Both the position numbers and the translations under genes were made by a program. Of a stretch of 64,000 nucleotides of DNA, positions 41,796 to 49,912 are shown piece by piece. A model generated the notes under the pieces. The model was not told the origin of the DNA and made no database searches. It was given only the letters and a program-made list of their open reading frames with translations. This DNA is from JANQPX01 sp039197065 (GTDB taxonomy: Bacteria; Pseudomonadota; Alphaproteobacteria; Geminicoccales; Geminicoccaceae): assembly GCA_039197065.1 (NCBI GenBank), contig JBCCUL010000022.1:19135-83134 (forward strand), read 5' to 3'. The first letter of the stretch is position 1. Every line of letters starts with the position of its first letter.

Positions 41796-42686
41796 TTAAG
41801 CGAAGGGTCGGAGCTGGTGGCCATAGCGGTCCAAAATGGCGAGGCCGAGGTCGGTCGGGCGCTGGCATGGCTCCCGATCGACCACCTCGCCGAGGCCTAG
41901 CCGGCGCGCGGTCAGGCGTTTGCCGTAGCAGAGGAACTGGTCGACGGACTGCATCAGGAAGGTGATCAGCGGCAGGACGTCGGCATAGAGTCGCTCCGCC
42001 TCCTCCTCGCGACCGGCGCGCATGTGATCGTAGATCTTGACCTGGACGTCGGCGCATTCGGGGGCGGGGATCATGCCGACGCAGCCGGCGCGCAGATTGT
42101 CAGTGAGCTCCAGTCCTCCCCTGCCGTTCAGGACGGCGAGCGCGCCGTTCGTCGACTTGACGGTGTCCGCAATTTGAAGCGCTGAGCCCTCGCCTTTAAG
42201 GAGCGTGAAGTTCTCGTGGTTGCGGCAAAGGGTGTGCAGGCCTTCGTCCGAAAGTCCGGTGCCTAGATATTGCGGCGCATTCTGGATGGCGACCGGGATG
42301 GGCGAGGCGTCCATGACCTCGCCGAAAAAGCGGATGAGGTCGGGTTCCCCGATGGGATTCCCCTGAGGTGGTTGCAGGATGACCCATGCCGCGCCGAGGG
42401 CCGCTGCGGCCCTCACATACTCAATCTGCTCGGCAGGCGTTGCGCCGAACACGGTGATCGCGATGGGCAGCCGACCGGCTATATCCTCGGCGAGCCAGGC
42501 CATGACGTCATGGCGTTCCTCGGGTGTGAGCTTGCTGACTTCGGTTGCAAGGCCAAGGGCGGCGATGCCGTGCGCTCCGAACGCGATGCAGGCCTCGGCC
42601 TGGCGGCGCATCGCTTCCCTGTCGAGCCGGCCGCGCCGGTCGAAGAAGGCGTAGAGAATCGGGTAGATGCCGTGAACGTCGTCCAT
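41796..42686 (-). CDS. Dihydrodipicolinate synthase/N-acetylneuraminate lyase family aldolase
   Basis: The 296-aa class I aldolase has the Schiff-base lysine in NFTLLKGEG near residue 164, the family start GIYPILYAFFDRRGRLDREAMRRQAEACIAFGAHGI, and a Tyr-bearing loop QNAPQYLG. The glycine-rich GLATEVSKLT replaces the typical GTTGE, so the primary DapA is unlikely and a keto-acid or sugar-acid lyase is more probable. The ATG at 42686 follows a plausible site. There is no operon partner. Confidence 0.88.
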   Translation of the reverse strand: MDDVHGIYPILYAFFDRRGRLDREAMRRQAEACIAFGAHGIAALGLATEVSKLTPEERHDVMAWLAEDIAGRLPIAITVFGATPAEQIEYVRAAAALGAAWVILQPPQGNPIGEPDLIRFFGEVMDASPIPVAIQNAPQYLGTGLSDEGLHTLCRNHENFTLLKGEGSALQIADTVKSTNGALAVLNGRGGLELTDNLRAGCVGMIPAPECADVQVKIYDHMRAGREEEAERLYADVLPLITFLMQSVDQFLCYGKRLTARRLGLGEVVDREPCQRPTDLGLAILDRYGHQLRPFA

Positions 42687-43199
42687 ATCGCTTCCATCCA
42701 GGCTCGCAGGTCCAGGTCCTCATTCTCGAACGAAGGGCGAGATAACGCCAGAGAGCGATAAGGTCCCTGAAGAGAGGGGACGTCGCCTGCCGAATCGGAT
42801 CGGCTCCGTGCGGTGCCGACGCAGGGCAGCGCAACGCCGCCACCGATGCGGGCTGATGCCGCCTGCGTTGATTGAAACATCGCTCCGTGAAGTTCTTCAC
42901 GATGGTTCAAAGTTGGCGTGATGATGATTTTTCGCTGGCGAGATGTCAGCCCATGCATTCTTGACGGCATATCTCTGTGCGGTGTCAACATATTGATTTA
43001 AAGAGTGAAATTGTACGTCAATGCGCTTGCGGTCTCTGCGTTGGCAATGAGCTCTGATGAGCGTCGGAACGAAAAAATCGGACAAATTTTGTTCTTTGTA
43101 TCAAGCGTCACAGTAACGAAATTGTGACCGGTGATAGCCGTTAAGTCATCAAGTCCGGAACGATTGTCGGGCCGGAAAAAACAAAAGAAGGTCTTGAAG
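42687..43199. other. Divergent intergenic region (513 bp)
   Basis: It separates the DapA-like gene (minus) and a secreted-protein gene (plus). Its right half is AT-richer. An inverted GTCACA/TGTGAC pair (43107-43112, 43123-43128) lies 72 bp before the plus-strand start and could be an operator. No gene is seen. Confidence 0.45.
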
Positions 43200-43547
43200 A
43201 TGAAAACGTCCATGACCCTGATCGCTCTTGCTTTCGCCATCCCGTCGATCGCCGGCGCTGCGGAATTGAAGCCTATGCAGGGTGGATCGTTCACGCTCGG
43301 TGATCACGCCGTTTCGATCTACTACACCGCGGACGATCAGCACTACCAGGTGGTCACGACGATCGCGCCGGAGGCCGGCACGAGCGGTGCGCCGATCCGC
43401 TTTGTCGGCATGATGAAGCCCGGCCAGACCGAAGTCGTCTCCATCGGCTCGTTCGGTTCGACGAAGGCGCCCGAGCGCTTGGAACTGGTCCACACCGGCG
43501 AGAGCCTTTCGGTGGTCCAAAAGATTGAAACCGCCCTGGCCGATTGA
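43200..43547 (+). CDS. Small secreted protein (115 aa)
   Basis: Residues 1-20 form a signal peptide (MKTSMTLIALAFAIPSIAGA). The mature part is about 95 residues of alternating beta-type sequence (GSFTLGDHAVSIYYTADDQHYQVVTTIAPEAG), without cysteine. An AGAAGG site precedes the ATG at 43200. The family is unknown; homologues are likely in related bacteria because the frame is clean and the export signal clear. Confidence 0.65.
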   Translation: MKTSMTLIALAFAIPSIAGAAELKPMQGGSFTLGDHAVSIYYTADDQHYQVVTTIAPEAGTSGAPIRFVGMMKPGQTEVVSIGSFGSTKAPERLELVHTGESLSVVQKIETALAD

Positions 43548-43769
43548 TCGAGCCTATGCCTGACAGCGTTCGGAGCCAGACCGGAATTCAAACCTGGAAT
43601 GTCGATCGGCCCCGGCCGATTTCTCCTTGCGTAAGCTTCAATTGACAGGCGCCGATCCCGAAGCGCCGCCGATGCCGCGACGATCGACGATAGTCCCTTA
43701 CTGAGCGAAGCCCCTTTTCTTCCGCCAGATTTGCCTTAAAGTCTTGGCCGCCTAATCGGAGAGCCGGCC

Positions 43770-44753
43770 ATGTCCACGTCGCCAAAGTCCCGACCGACCA
43801 CAGCAGACGACGCCAGCCAGCGTCTTACCGACGATCAGACCGCCGAGATCGCGACCCTTCGGGACAGCGTCCAGAAGACCCGGCGCGCCATGGTGCCGGC
43901 GCTCGAGGAGATCCTTTACGAGCCTCTCCCGGTGCTCGACCAGGGTTTCATCCGGGTGATCGACTATATGGGCGACGATGCGGCGATCGTTCAGGCGGCG
44001 CGCGTTTCCTATGGTCGCGGCACCAAGCAGATCAGCAATGATCGCGGGCTGATCAACTACCTGATGCGCCACCGGCACACCTCGCCGTTCGAAATGTGCG
44101 AGATCAAGCTGCATATCAAGCTGCCGATCTTCATCGCGCGTCAGTGGATCCGTCACCGCACCGCCAACGTCAACGAATATTCCGCGCGCTACTCCGTGCT
44201 CGAGGAGGCGTTCTATACGCCAGCGCCCGAGCATCTCGCCACCCAGTCCCAGACCAATCGGCAGGGTCGCGCTGACGTGCTCGAAGGCGCGGAATCGAGC
44301 GACACGCTTGAGCGTATACGGGCGCACAGTTCGGAGGCTTACGAGCTTTACCTGGACCTCCTCAACGAGGACCGCGCCGGTCAGGTAAGTGATCCATCCA
44401 AGCGGGGCTTGGCGCGGGAACTGGCGCGTATGACGCTGCCGCTCAACGCCTATACCGAGTGGTATTGGAAGATCGACCTGCACAATCTCCTGCATTTCTC
44501 GGCCCTTCGCGCCGACAGCCACGCGCAATATGAGATCCGCGCCTATGCCGAGGTGCTCTTGGATGTGCTGAAGCGCTGGGTGCCGTTCACCTATGACGCC
44601 TTCATCGACTACCGCCATGAAGGGGCGGAGTTGTCAGCAAAGGCGCTCGCGGTGGTCCGTCGCATGCTCAAGGGTGAGAAGATTGAACAGGCCGAAAGCG
44701 GGCTCTCGCCCCGCGAATGGCGGGATCTGCAGGCGCTGCTCGATCTCGGCTAA
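43770..44753 (+). CDS. thyX: Flavin-dependent thymidylate synthase ThyX
   Basis: The enzyme makes dTMP from dUMP using FAD, NADPH and methylenetetrahydrofolate. The signature RHRTANVNEYSARYS begins at residue 128. HTSPFEMCEIKLHIKLPIFIARQWIRHR precedes it, and ARMTLPLNAYTEWYWKIDLHNLLHFSALR marks the C-terminal active-site helix. Its 327 aa include an extended N-terminus of ~45 residues typical of alphaproteobacterial forms. It ends convergently, overlapping the cytochrome gene by 4 bp. Confidence 0.97.
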   Translation: MSTSPKSRPTTADDASQRLTDDQTAEIATLRDSVQKTRRAMVPALEEILYEPLPVLDQGFIRVIDYMGDDAAIVQAARVSYGRGTKQISNDRGLINYLMRHRHTSPFEMCEIKLHIKLPIFIARQWIRHRTANVNEYSARYSVLEEAFYTPAPEHLATQSQTNRQGRADVLEGAESSDTLERIRAHSSEAYELYLDLLNEDRAGQVSDPSKRGLARELARMTLPLNAYTEWYWKIDLHNLLHFSALRADSHAQYEIRAYAEVLLDVLKRWVPFTYDAFIDYRHEGAELSAKALAVVRRMLKGEKIEQAESGLSPREWRDLQALLDLG

Positions 44754-45391
44754 TCGCCGGTCCGAAAAGCCTCGGGCACGAAGAACAGGTGATCATGCCG
44801 ATCGCCTGCTTCGGCGTGGCAGGTGATGCAGAACTGGACGCGCTCGGCATTGTCCCCGCCGCTCATGCCGAAATAGCTGCCGTCGGGCATGATCATGCTG
44901 TAGCGCCAGTCCCGAGCTTTCGGATCGAAGCCCGGCGGCATTTTCTCCATCAGAAAGAGCGGGCCGAGAAAGACGTCGCCTTCGGTGGTGACGGCAAAGG
45001 CGTCCTTGGCGAGGACAGCGCCTTCGGGCATGGGTGTGCCGGCTTCGCCTTCGGCATAGGAACCGGCCAGGGCGTTGCCGTAATTGCTGACATAGCGACC
45101 GCCATGGGTCGCGGCGGAATAGGGAGCCTTGTTGAAGCGTTGCCAGCGCTGATAGTTGGCGGCGTCCGGATTGCGTGAGAGCGCATAGGCGGCGGCCATG
45201 TCGGCTCTGAGCCGGGCGTAGATCGCCTCCGCCTCATCAGGCGTCAGATCGGCCGGGTCCTCGACGGAAAAATGCTGCTCAGGCAGCGCCGTTTCTTCGG
45301 CTGGAAGGTCGGCCGGCGAGGCGATGAGGGTGGCGAGGAGCAGACAGGCGCATATCGCTCGAAACGATGGGGCCGATGGCGATGGGGACAT
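44750..45391 (-). CDS. Cytochrome P460-family haem protein
   Basis: The 213-aa exported protein has a signal peptide about 1-31 and a single CITCH haem motif near residue 189, followed by HDHLFFVPEAFR. The P460-like core contains NYGNALAGSYAEGEAGTPMPEGAVLAKDAFAV, GPLFLMEKMPPGFDPKARDWRYSMIMPDGSYFG. This fold includes cytochrome c'-beta and P460, which bind NO or oxidise hydroxylamine. The crosslinking Lys of true P460 was not identified. Stop codons of this gene and thyX overlap by 4 bp. Confidence 0.82.
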   Translation of the reverse strand: MSPSPSAPSFRAICACLLLATLIASPADLPAEETALPEQHFSVEDPADLTPDEAEAIYARLRADMAAAYALSRNPDAANYQRWQRFNKAPYSAATHGGRYVSNYGNALAGSYAEGEAGTPMPEGAVLAKDAFAVTTEGDVFLGPLFLMEKMPPGFDPKARDWRYSMIMPDGSYFGMSGGDNAERVQFCITCHAEAGDRHDHLFFVPEAFRTGD

Positions 45392-45672
45392 CGAAACGGC
45401 GCACTCCGATCAACGCACGCTCCGCGCCCCTGGATGTGCGATTTCGGTCCGGCCAATCCTGAACGGTGAACATAGCCCGTTAAGTGACCTTAAGCGAGCG
45501 CCGCTCACATGATGTTGATAGTCTTTTGGGCCGAGGCGCGGAAGCGTAGCTATCGCCGGTGCCAGCGTTGACGAAGGCGCCGTCGAGCCTGGATAATGCC
45601 GCAGGCTTTTCGAGCCCCGCCCGCGAAGATGGCGGTGGTACGGCTGCGACGACGAGTATGCGGAGATGCTGA

Positions 45673-46560
45673 ATGACCGATGATCGCATCGATTTATCCG
45701 TCAAGCCCGACGTGAAGGGCTTTTTCGATCCCGTGACCAACACCATCAGCTATGTGGTGAAGGATCCGAACTCGAACGCCTGTGCCGTGATCGACTCGGT
45801 TATGGACATCGATCTCGCGGCGGGAAGGATCACCTCGGATCATGCCGATGAGATGATCGCTTATATCGAGGAGCAGCGCCTAACCGTCGAATGGTTGATC
45901 GAGACCCATGCCCATGCCGACCATCTGTCGGGCGCGCCCTACATCCAGGAGAAGCTCGGCGGCAAGATCGGTATCGGCAAGGACATCACCGTCGTCCAGG
46001 ACGAGTTCGGCAAGATCTTCAACGAGGGCACCGAGTTCCAGCGGGATGGCAGCCAGTTCGATCGCCTGTTCGACGAGGGCGACACGTACGAGGTCGGCGG
46101 CGTCAAAGCCTTTGTGATGCATACGCCGGGCCATACCCCTGCCTGCATGACCCATGTGATCGGCGATGCCGCGTTTGTCGGCGATACGCTTTTCATGCCC
46201 GATGGCGGCAGTGCCCGTGCTGATTTCCCGGGCGGCGACGCCGGTATCCTCTACGATTCCATCCAGCGCGTTCTCGCCCTGCCTGAGGCCATGCGTCTGT
46301 TCATGTGTCATGACTACGGGCCGGGCGGACGCGAGATTCGCTGGGAGACCACGGTCGGCGAGGAGAAAGCCGAGAATATCCATGTCGGCGGCGGCAGGAG
46401 CAGGGAAGACTTCGTGGCCATGCGTGAGGCGCGCGACAAGACTCTGAACATCCCGCAGCTCATCATCCCGTCGATTCAGGTCAATATGCGCGGCGGCAAG
46501 CTGCCGCCTGCCGACGAGGAGGGCACGACCTTCTTGAAGGTGCCGGTCAACAAACTCTGA
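45673..46560 (+). CDS. Metallo-beta-lactamase-fold hydrolase, persulfide dioxygenase/Blh-like
   Basis: The 295-aa product has HAHADHL at residues 79-85 and the conserved THVIGDAAFVGDTLFMPDGGSARADFPGGD and MCHDYGPGGREIRWETTVGEEKAENIH. This arrangement matches the ETHE1/Blh branch that oxidises glutathione persulfide (family knowledge). It is 22 bp upstream of a DUF442 gene. In Blh the two domains are fused in the opposite order. It is probably involved in sulfide detoxification; no ArsR-type BigR gene is visible nearby. Confidence 0.88.
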   Translation: MTDDRIDLSVKPDVKGFFDPVTNTISYVVKDPNSNACAVIDSVMDIDLAAGRITSDHADEMIAYIEEQRLTVEWLIETHAHADHLSGAPYIQEKLGGKIGIGKDITVVQDEFGKIFNEGTEFQRDGSQFDRLFDEGDTYEVGGVKAFVMHTPGHTPACMTHVIGDAAFVGDTLFMPDGGSARADFPGGDAGILYDSIQRVLALPEAMRLFMCHDYGPGGREIRWETTVGEEKAENIHVGGGRSREDFVAMREARDKTLNIPQLIIPSIQVNMRGGKLPPADEEGTTFLKVPVNKL

Positions 46561-46582
46561 GACATGTAGAGGAAGGCGAAGC

Positions 46583-46975
46583 ATGGCAGGCAGGAAGGTT
46601 ACCGAGCTGCTCTCGGTCAGCCCGCAGATCACGGAAGACGATGTCGAAGCCATCAAGGCGGCCGGCTTTCGCTCCATCATCTGCAATCGCCCGGACGGCG
46701 AAGAGCCGGGGCAGACTGACTTCGAGAGCGTCCGGGCGGCGGCTGCGGCGAGCGGTCTCGAGGTGCGCTATCAGCCGGTACTATCGGGCGGATTGCAGCA
46801 GCAGGACGTGGATGCCTTCGCCTCCCTCACCGAGGAGCTGCCGACGCCGATCTTCGCCTATTGCCGAAGCGGTACGCGCTGCATCATGCTCTGGGCCCAC
46901 GCGGAAGCCCGAAAGCGGCCGCTTCCCGAGGTGCTGGAGATGACCAGAAAGGCCGGATACGATCTCGGCGTTTAG
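46583..46975 (+). CDS. DUF442 (TIGR01244) protein-tyrosine-phosphatase-like sulfur transferase domain
   Basis: The 130-aa single-domain protein has the phosphatase-like loop YCRSGTRC (Cys94, Arg99) and the N-terminal LLSVSPQITEDDVEAIKAAGFRSIICNRPDGEEPGQ. It is equivalent to the N-terminal domain of Blh, thought to act as a sulfur transferase. It follows the MBL gene by 22 bp, so the pair is a split two-gene version of a known fusion. Confidence 0.88.
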   Translation: MAGRKVTELLSVSPQITEDDVEAIKAAGFRSIICNRPDGEEPGQTDFESVRAAAAASGLEVRYQPVLSGGLQQQDVDAFASLTEELPTPIFAYCRSGTRCIMLWAHAEARKRPLPEVLEMTRKAGYDLGV

Positions 46976-46993
46976 CGGAACGTCCGCAACGTC

Positions 46994-48313
46994 TTATTCC
47001 ACCTTGGCCTCTGCCGTGGTCTCCCGGAGCCGCTTTTCGACTTTGCGCGCATCCCCATCGGCGCCGGCGTCTTTGAAGGCGCCTATCGCCTCGCTCAGAG
47101 CCTCGATCGATGCCTGCCTTAGGTCCGGGTCATCACTGATATCGGCGAGTCCGCTCAATGAGACGCCGAGATGATGCTGGGCTGCCGCCCAAAGCAACGG
47201 GGTTTCCGATCGTTTGAAATGGCCGAGAGCGTCGCGGCAGGCGACGGCCGCCTGTTCGAGCGTCTCGGCATCGCCTTGCCGCTTGCCGAGAAGGGCGAGC
47301 GCGTAGCCGAAATCGCTCCGGGCGATCGCCCAGCGCATCGGATCACGCTGCTTCGGCCATTCGCCGAGCACGGCCTTAAAAGCGAGGATCGCCTCGTTGA
47401 GCTCACGGGTTCCTGAATTCTGCTCGGCCGACGTCAGGAGGCGGAGGCCCAGCAGATATTGATCTTCCGCCCAGTTCGCGGACCCGTCTTTCTGTTCAAG
47501 CCGGTCGGCGCTTTTTGCCGATGATGACGGCGGCAGACCGCCCTGGCCGCTCTCGACCGCTAAGGGATCTGCCGACAGGCTGCCGAACTGGTAAAGGCCG
47601 CGCGAACGATCCCTCTCCTCGACGACGGCGGGTTCGACGATCGCCGCTGGAGCTTTGGCTTGCCGAACGGCTTCAGGCTTTTGAGCGGCAGGTTCCTCTT
47701 TCGGCAGAACCGCCACTGCCGTCGATTGCTCCGCCATCTTGGCGAGCGCATTCGCCGCCAGGGTTCGTTCGGTTGCCTCAAGCTTTGCCAGAACCGTTTC
47801 TTTGCGGATCGCCAGGCTCGCAATATCGCGATCGAGCGCCTCCGAGCGTTTCTGCCGCTCCGCAGCGCCAGCTTCGGCCTGAAGGAGGCGCGCTTCGGTG
47901 CTCTCGACATCCGCTTCGATGCGCTGTCTTTGCTTGCCGAGCGCCGCTATGTCCATCTCGATGGTGGTGAGCGCGCGCACCTGGTCCTTGAGATCGACCA
48001 GCGCCGTATCGGCACGGTGCCTGGCGACGGAGCGATCGGATTCGAGGCGGGCCAGCTCGGCCGCTGCATCCAGAATCTGCGCCTCCAGCTCGGCGAGTTC
48101 GGTCGCGGCCTTCTTTTCCCCCCTATCACGACGCCTGGCTTGGGAGAGAGCCTCTGCATGCTTATCGGCCAGACGCTTGGCGTTCTCGAGCTCGCCATCG
48201 AGGCGAGACATTTCCGCCCGCCAGGTTTCACGTTCCGCCTGATGCCTGATCTCGAGATAGCCGACGGCGCAGACGCTCACCGTGATCGCGAGCAGGAGCA
48301 TCCCGGCATTCAT
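46994..48313 (-). CDS. Membrane-anchored coiled-coil/TPR-like protein
   Basis: The 439-aa product has a single N-terminal membrane helix (about 5-22), a long coiled coil (about 25-190, rich in Glu/Ala/Arg heptads), an unstructured Pro/Ala-rich linker (about 195-275) and a C-terminal helical repeat region. The last region (WAEDQYLLGLRLLTSAEQNSGTRELNEAILAFKAVLGEWPKQRDPMRWAIARSDFGYAL) resembles tetratricopeptide repeats. The ATG at 48313 is preferred to the TTG at 48328. It converges on the DUF442 gene and is divergent from another TPR gene. No family is recognised. Confidence 0.7.
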   Translation of the reverse strand: MNAGMLLLAITVSVCAVGYLEIRHQAERETWRAEMSRLDGELENAKRLADKHAEALSQARRRDRGEKKAATELAELEAQILDAAAELARLESDRSVARHRADTALVDLKDQVRALTTIEMDIAALGKQRQRIEADVESTEARLLQAEAGAAERQKRSEALDRDIASLAIRKETVLAKLEATERTLAANALAKMAEQSTAVAVLPKEEPAAQKPEAVRQAKAPAAIVEPAVVEERDRSRGLYQFGSLSADPLAVESGQGGLPPSSSAKSADRLEQKDGSANWAEDQYLLGLRLLTSAEQNSGTRELNEAILAFKAVLGEWPKQRDPMRWAIARSDFGYALALLGKRQGDAETLEQAAVACRDALGHFKRSETPLLWAAAQHHLGVSLSGLADISDDPDLRQASIEALSEAIGAFKDAGADGDARKVEKRLRETTAEAKVE

Positions 48314-48626
48314 TGCGCGCCGCCCCAAAGATCAGACGTCGATGCCAGGTAAGTCACTCGCTGCAATCGAAGACAGGCTGCGCGCAGGATTAATTCCACG
48401 TCTAGTTGATGTCCGCTTTTTTCCTGTACTACCAGTGTTAACACTCCGGGTCCATGAGGAAAGGAAAGATCAAACTACCCACAGCTTTTAGAGCTCGGCC
48501 CGTTGAAGCGTTACTACGCTTGGTGTAGGTAAAACAGGCTGTCTGAGCAGGAGGTCGATTGGCGCCAGCATTGTAGGACGGCGCGCTGACCCCTATTGAG
48601 GATGACCCTCCAAACAGGTTGGGGCC

Positions 48627-49751
48627 ATGATCGACTTCAGCGAAAAAACCATCACCATAGTCGGACGGCTGGCAGCCGTAGCCAGCGAGCGAGCTTTTGA
48701 CGCCGTCGTCGCTGCCGGGGGGGTGGTTCGTCGCGGACAGCCGCGCCATGGAGGCATCCTGGTCATCGGCAGGCAGGCCTTTCGTCAGCTCGACCGAGGC
48801 GGTCTTAGACGACGTATCCAGGCCGCAGACGAGGCCGGCGCTCGTTGCATCAGCGAGATTATGTTTCTCGAAGCGCTCGGCCTTCTCGAGCGGGCGCCGA
48901 CGGCCGCGGGCGTCGTCGATCTCGAACATCTTCCTGACAAAACCGGGCTGGACGCGGATACGCTTCGCCTGCTCATCCTGTTCGACATCATCCGTCCGAG
49001 CGCCAATCAATGCAGCTTTCGCGATCTCGTGGCTGCCCGCGAGGTGGCGCGGCTTCTCGGCGAAGGCATCAGCCTCGGTGACGTGATCGAGGGGGCCAGC
49101 CGGATTGCCGGGAGCAGGCCGCAGCGCCATGCCGGGCCGTTCCAGCAAGACCAGCCGCTCGCGCGGCTTCGACTGGTGAGCGATCAATACGGGCAGATCG
49201 CCCATCAGATCGGATCGACGCTTGCCGATCTGGACGGTCAACTGCGTCTGCCGCTTCCCGACGCCGACAACCCCTCGATCGACGAGCTGTTCGAAGCTGC
49301 CGAGGAGGCGGAATGGCTGGGCGAATTGCCGGTCGCCGCCAAACTTTACAAGCGCTGCATGCGTCTCGATCGCAAGGACCCCATCGCCTCCTTCAACCTC
49401 GCCAACGTGTTGCGTGAGAGCGATGATATCGAGGGCGCCGTCTTTCATCTGCGCATCGCCCTTGGTCTCGACCCCTATTTCGCCGATGCCTGGTATAATC
49501 TGGCCTTGATCATGGATGGCAAAGGCGAAAAACGCGCCGCCATGGAGGGCTTTGAGCGCGCGACCCAGGCCGATCCGGACTATGCGGATCCCATCTACAA
49601 CCTGGCGCAGCTTCATTTCGACGATGAGAATTACGCGGAGGCCGAACAGCTCTGGACCCGCTATATCGCCCTCGACAGCGAAAGCGAATGGAGCCGCCGC
49701 GCCCGCTACGGCATCGCCCTTTGCCGCCGTCACCAGGAACAAAGCGGTTAG
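48627..49751 (+). CDS. BRCT-like / MerR-like / TPR three-module protein
   Basis: The 374-aa product starts with a BRCT-like domain (about 3-50): FSEKTITIVGRLAAVASERAFDAVVAAGGVVRRGQPRHGGILVIGR. A helical region (about 60-165) follows with a MerR-like segment SFRDLVAAREVARLLGEGISLGDVIEGASRI. Then come at least three TPR units (about 225-370; PIASFNLANVLRESDDIEGAVFHLRIALGLDPYFADAWYNLALIMDGKG). The domains are clear, but the combination is not one I recognise as characterised. It may be a DNA-linked regulator or scaffold. The TAG stop begins repeat copy F. Confidence 0.75.
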   Translation: MIDFSEKTITIVGRLAAVASERAFDAVVAAGGVVRRGQPRHGGILVIGRQAFRQLDRGGLRRRIQAADEAGARCISEIMFLEALGLLERAPTAAGVVDLEHLPDKTGLDADTLRLLILFDIIRPSANQCSFRDLVAAREVARLLGEGISLGDVIEGASRIAGSRPQRHAGPFQQDQPLARLRLVSDQYGQIAHQIGSTLADLDGQLRLPLPDADNPSIDELFEAAEEAEWLGELPVAAKLYKRCMRLDRKDPIASFNLANVLRESDDIEGAVFHLRIALGLDPYFADAWYNLALIMDGKGEKRAAMEGFERATQADPDYADPIYNLAQLHFDDENYAEAEQLWTRYIALDSESEWSRRARYGIALCRRHQEQSG

Positions 49752-49819
49752 TGGCGTGGCCACTGCATGGACTTGCGGGCGCCTTCGAAGAATGAGCTTG
49801 GATTTTGTCGGGTATGCGG
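49749..49819 (+). repeat. Stop-codon-linked repeat, copy F
   Basis: It begins with the stop of the BRCT-like/TPR gene: TAGTGGCGTGGCCACTGCATG, then GACTTGCGGGCGCC and a degenerate tail ending GGGTATGCGG. Confidence 0.75.
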
Positions 49820-49912
49820 CTCCTTGTCGGGGGCGGTTTAGGTTGGCCTTCGTCGTTTCTGCATCGTGACGAAAGTCTGGCCGTCTCCTAAAAGGCCGAT
49901 CCGGCTCGGATC

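Noticed and set aside
48438..49763. 441-codon minus-strand open frame opposite the BRCT-like/TPR gene
   Set aside because: No domain or ribosome binding site, while the plus strand shows BRCT-like and TPR modules.
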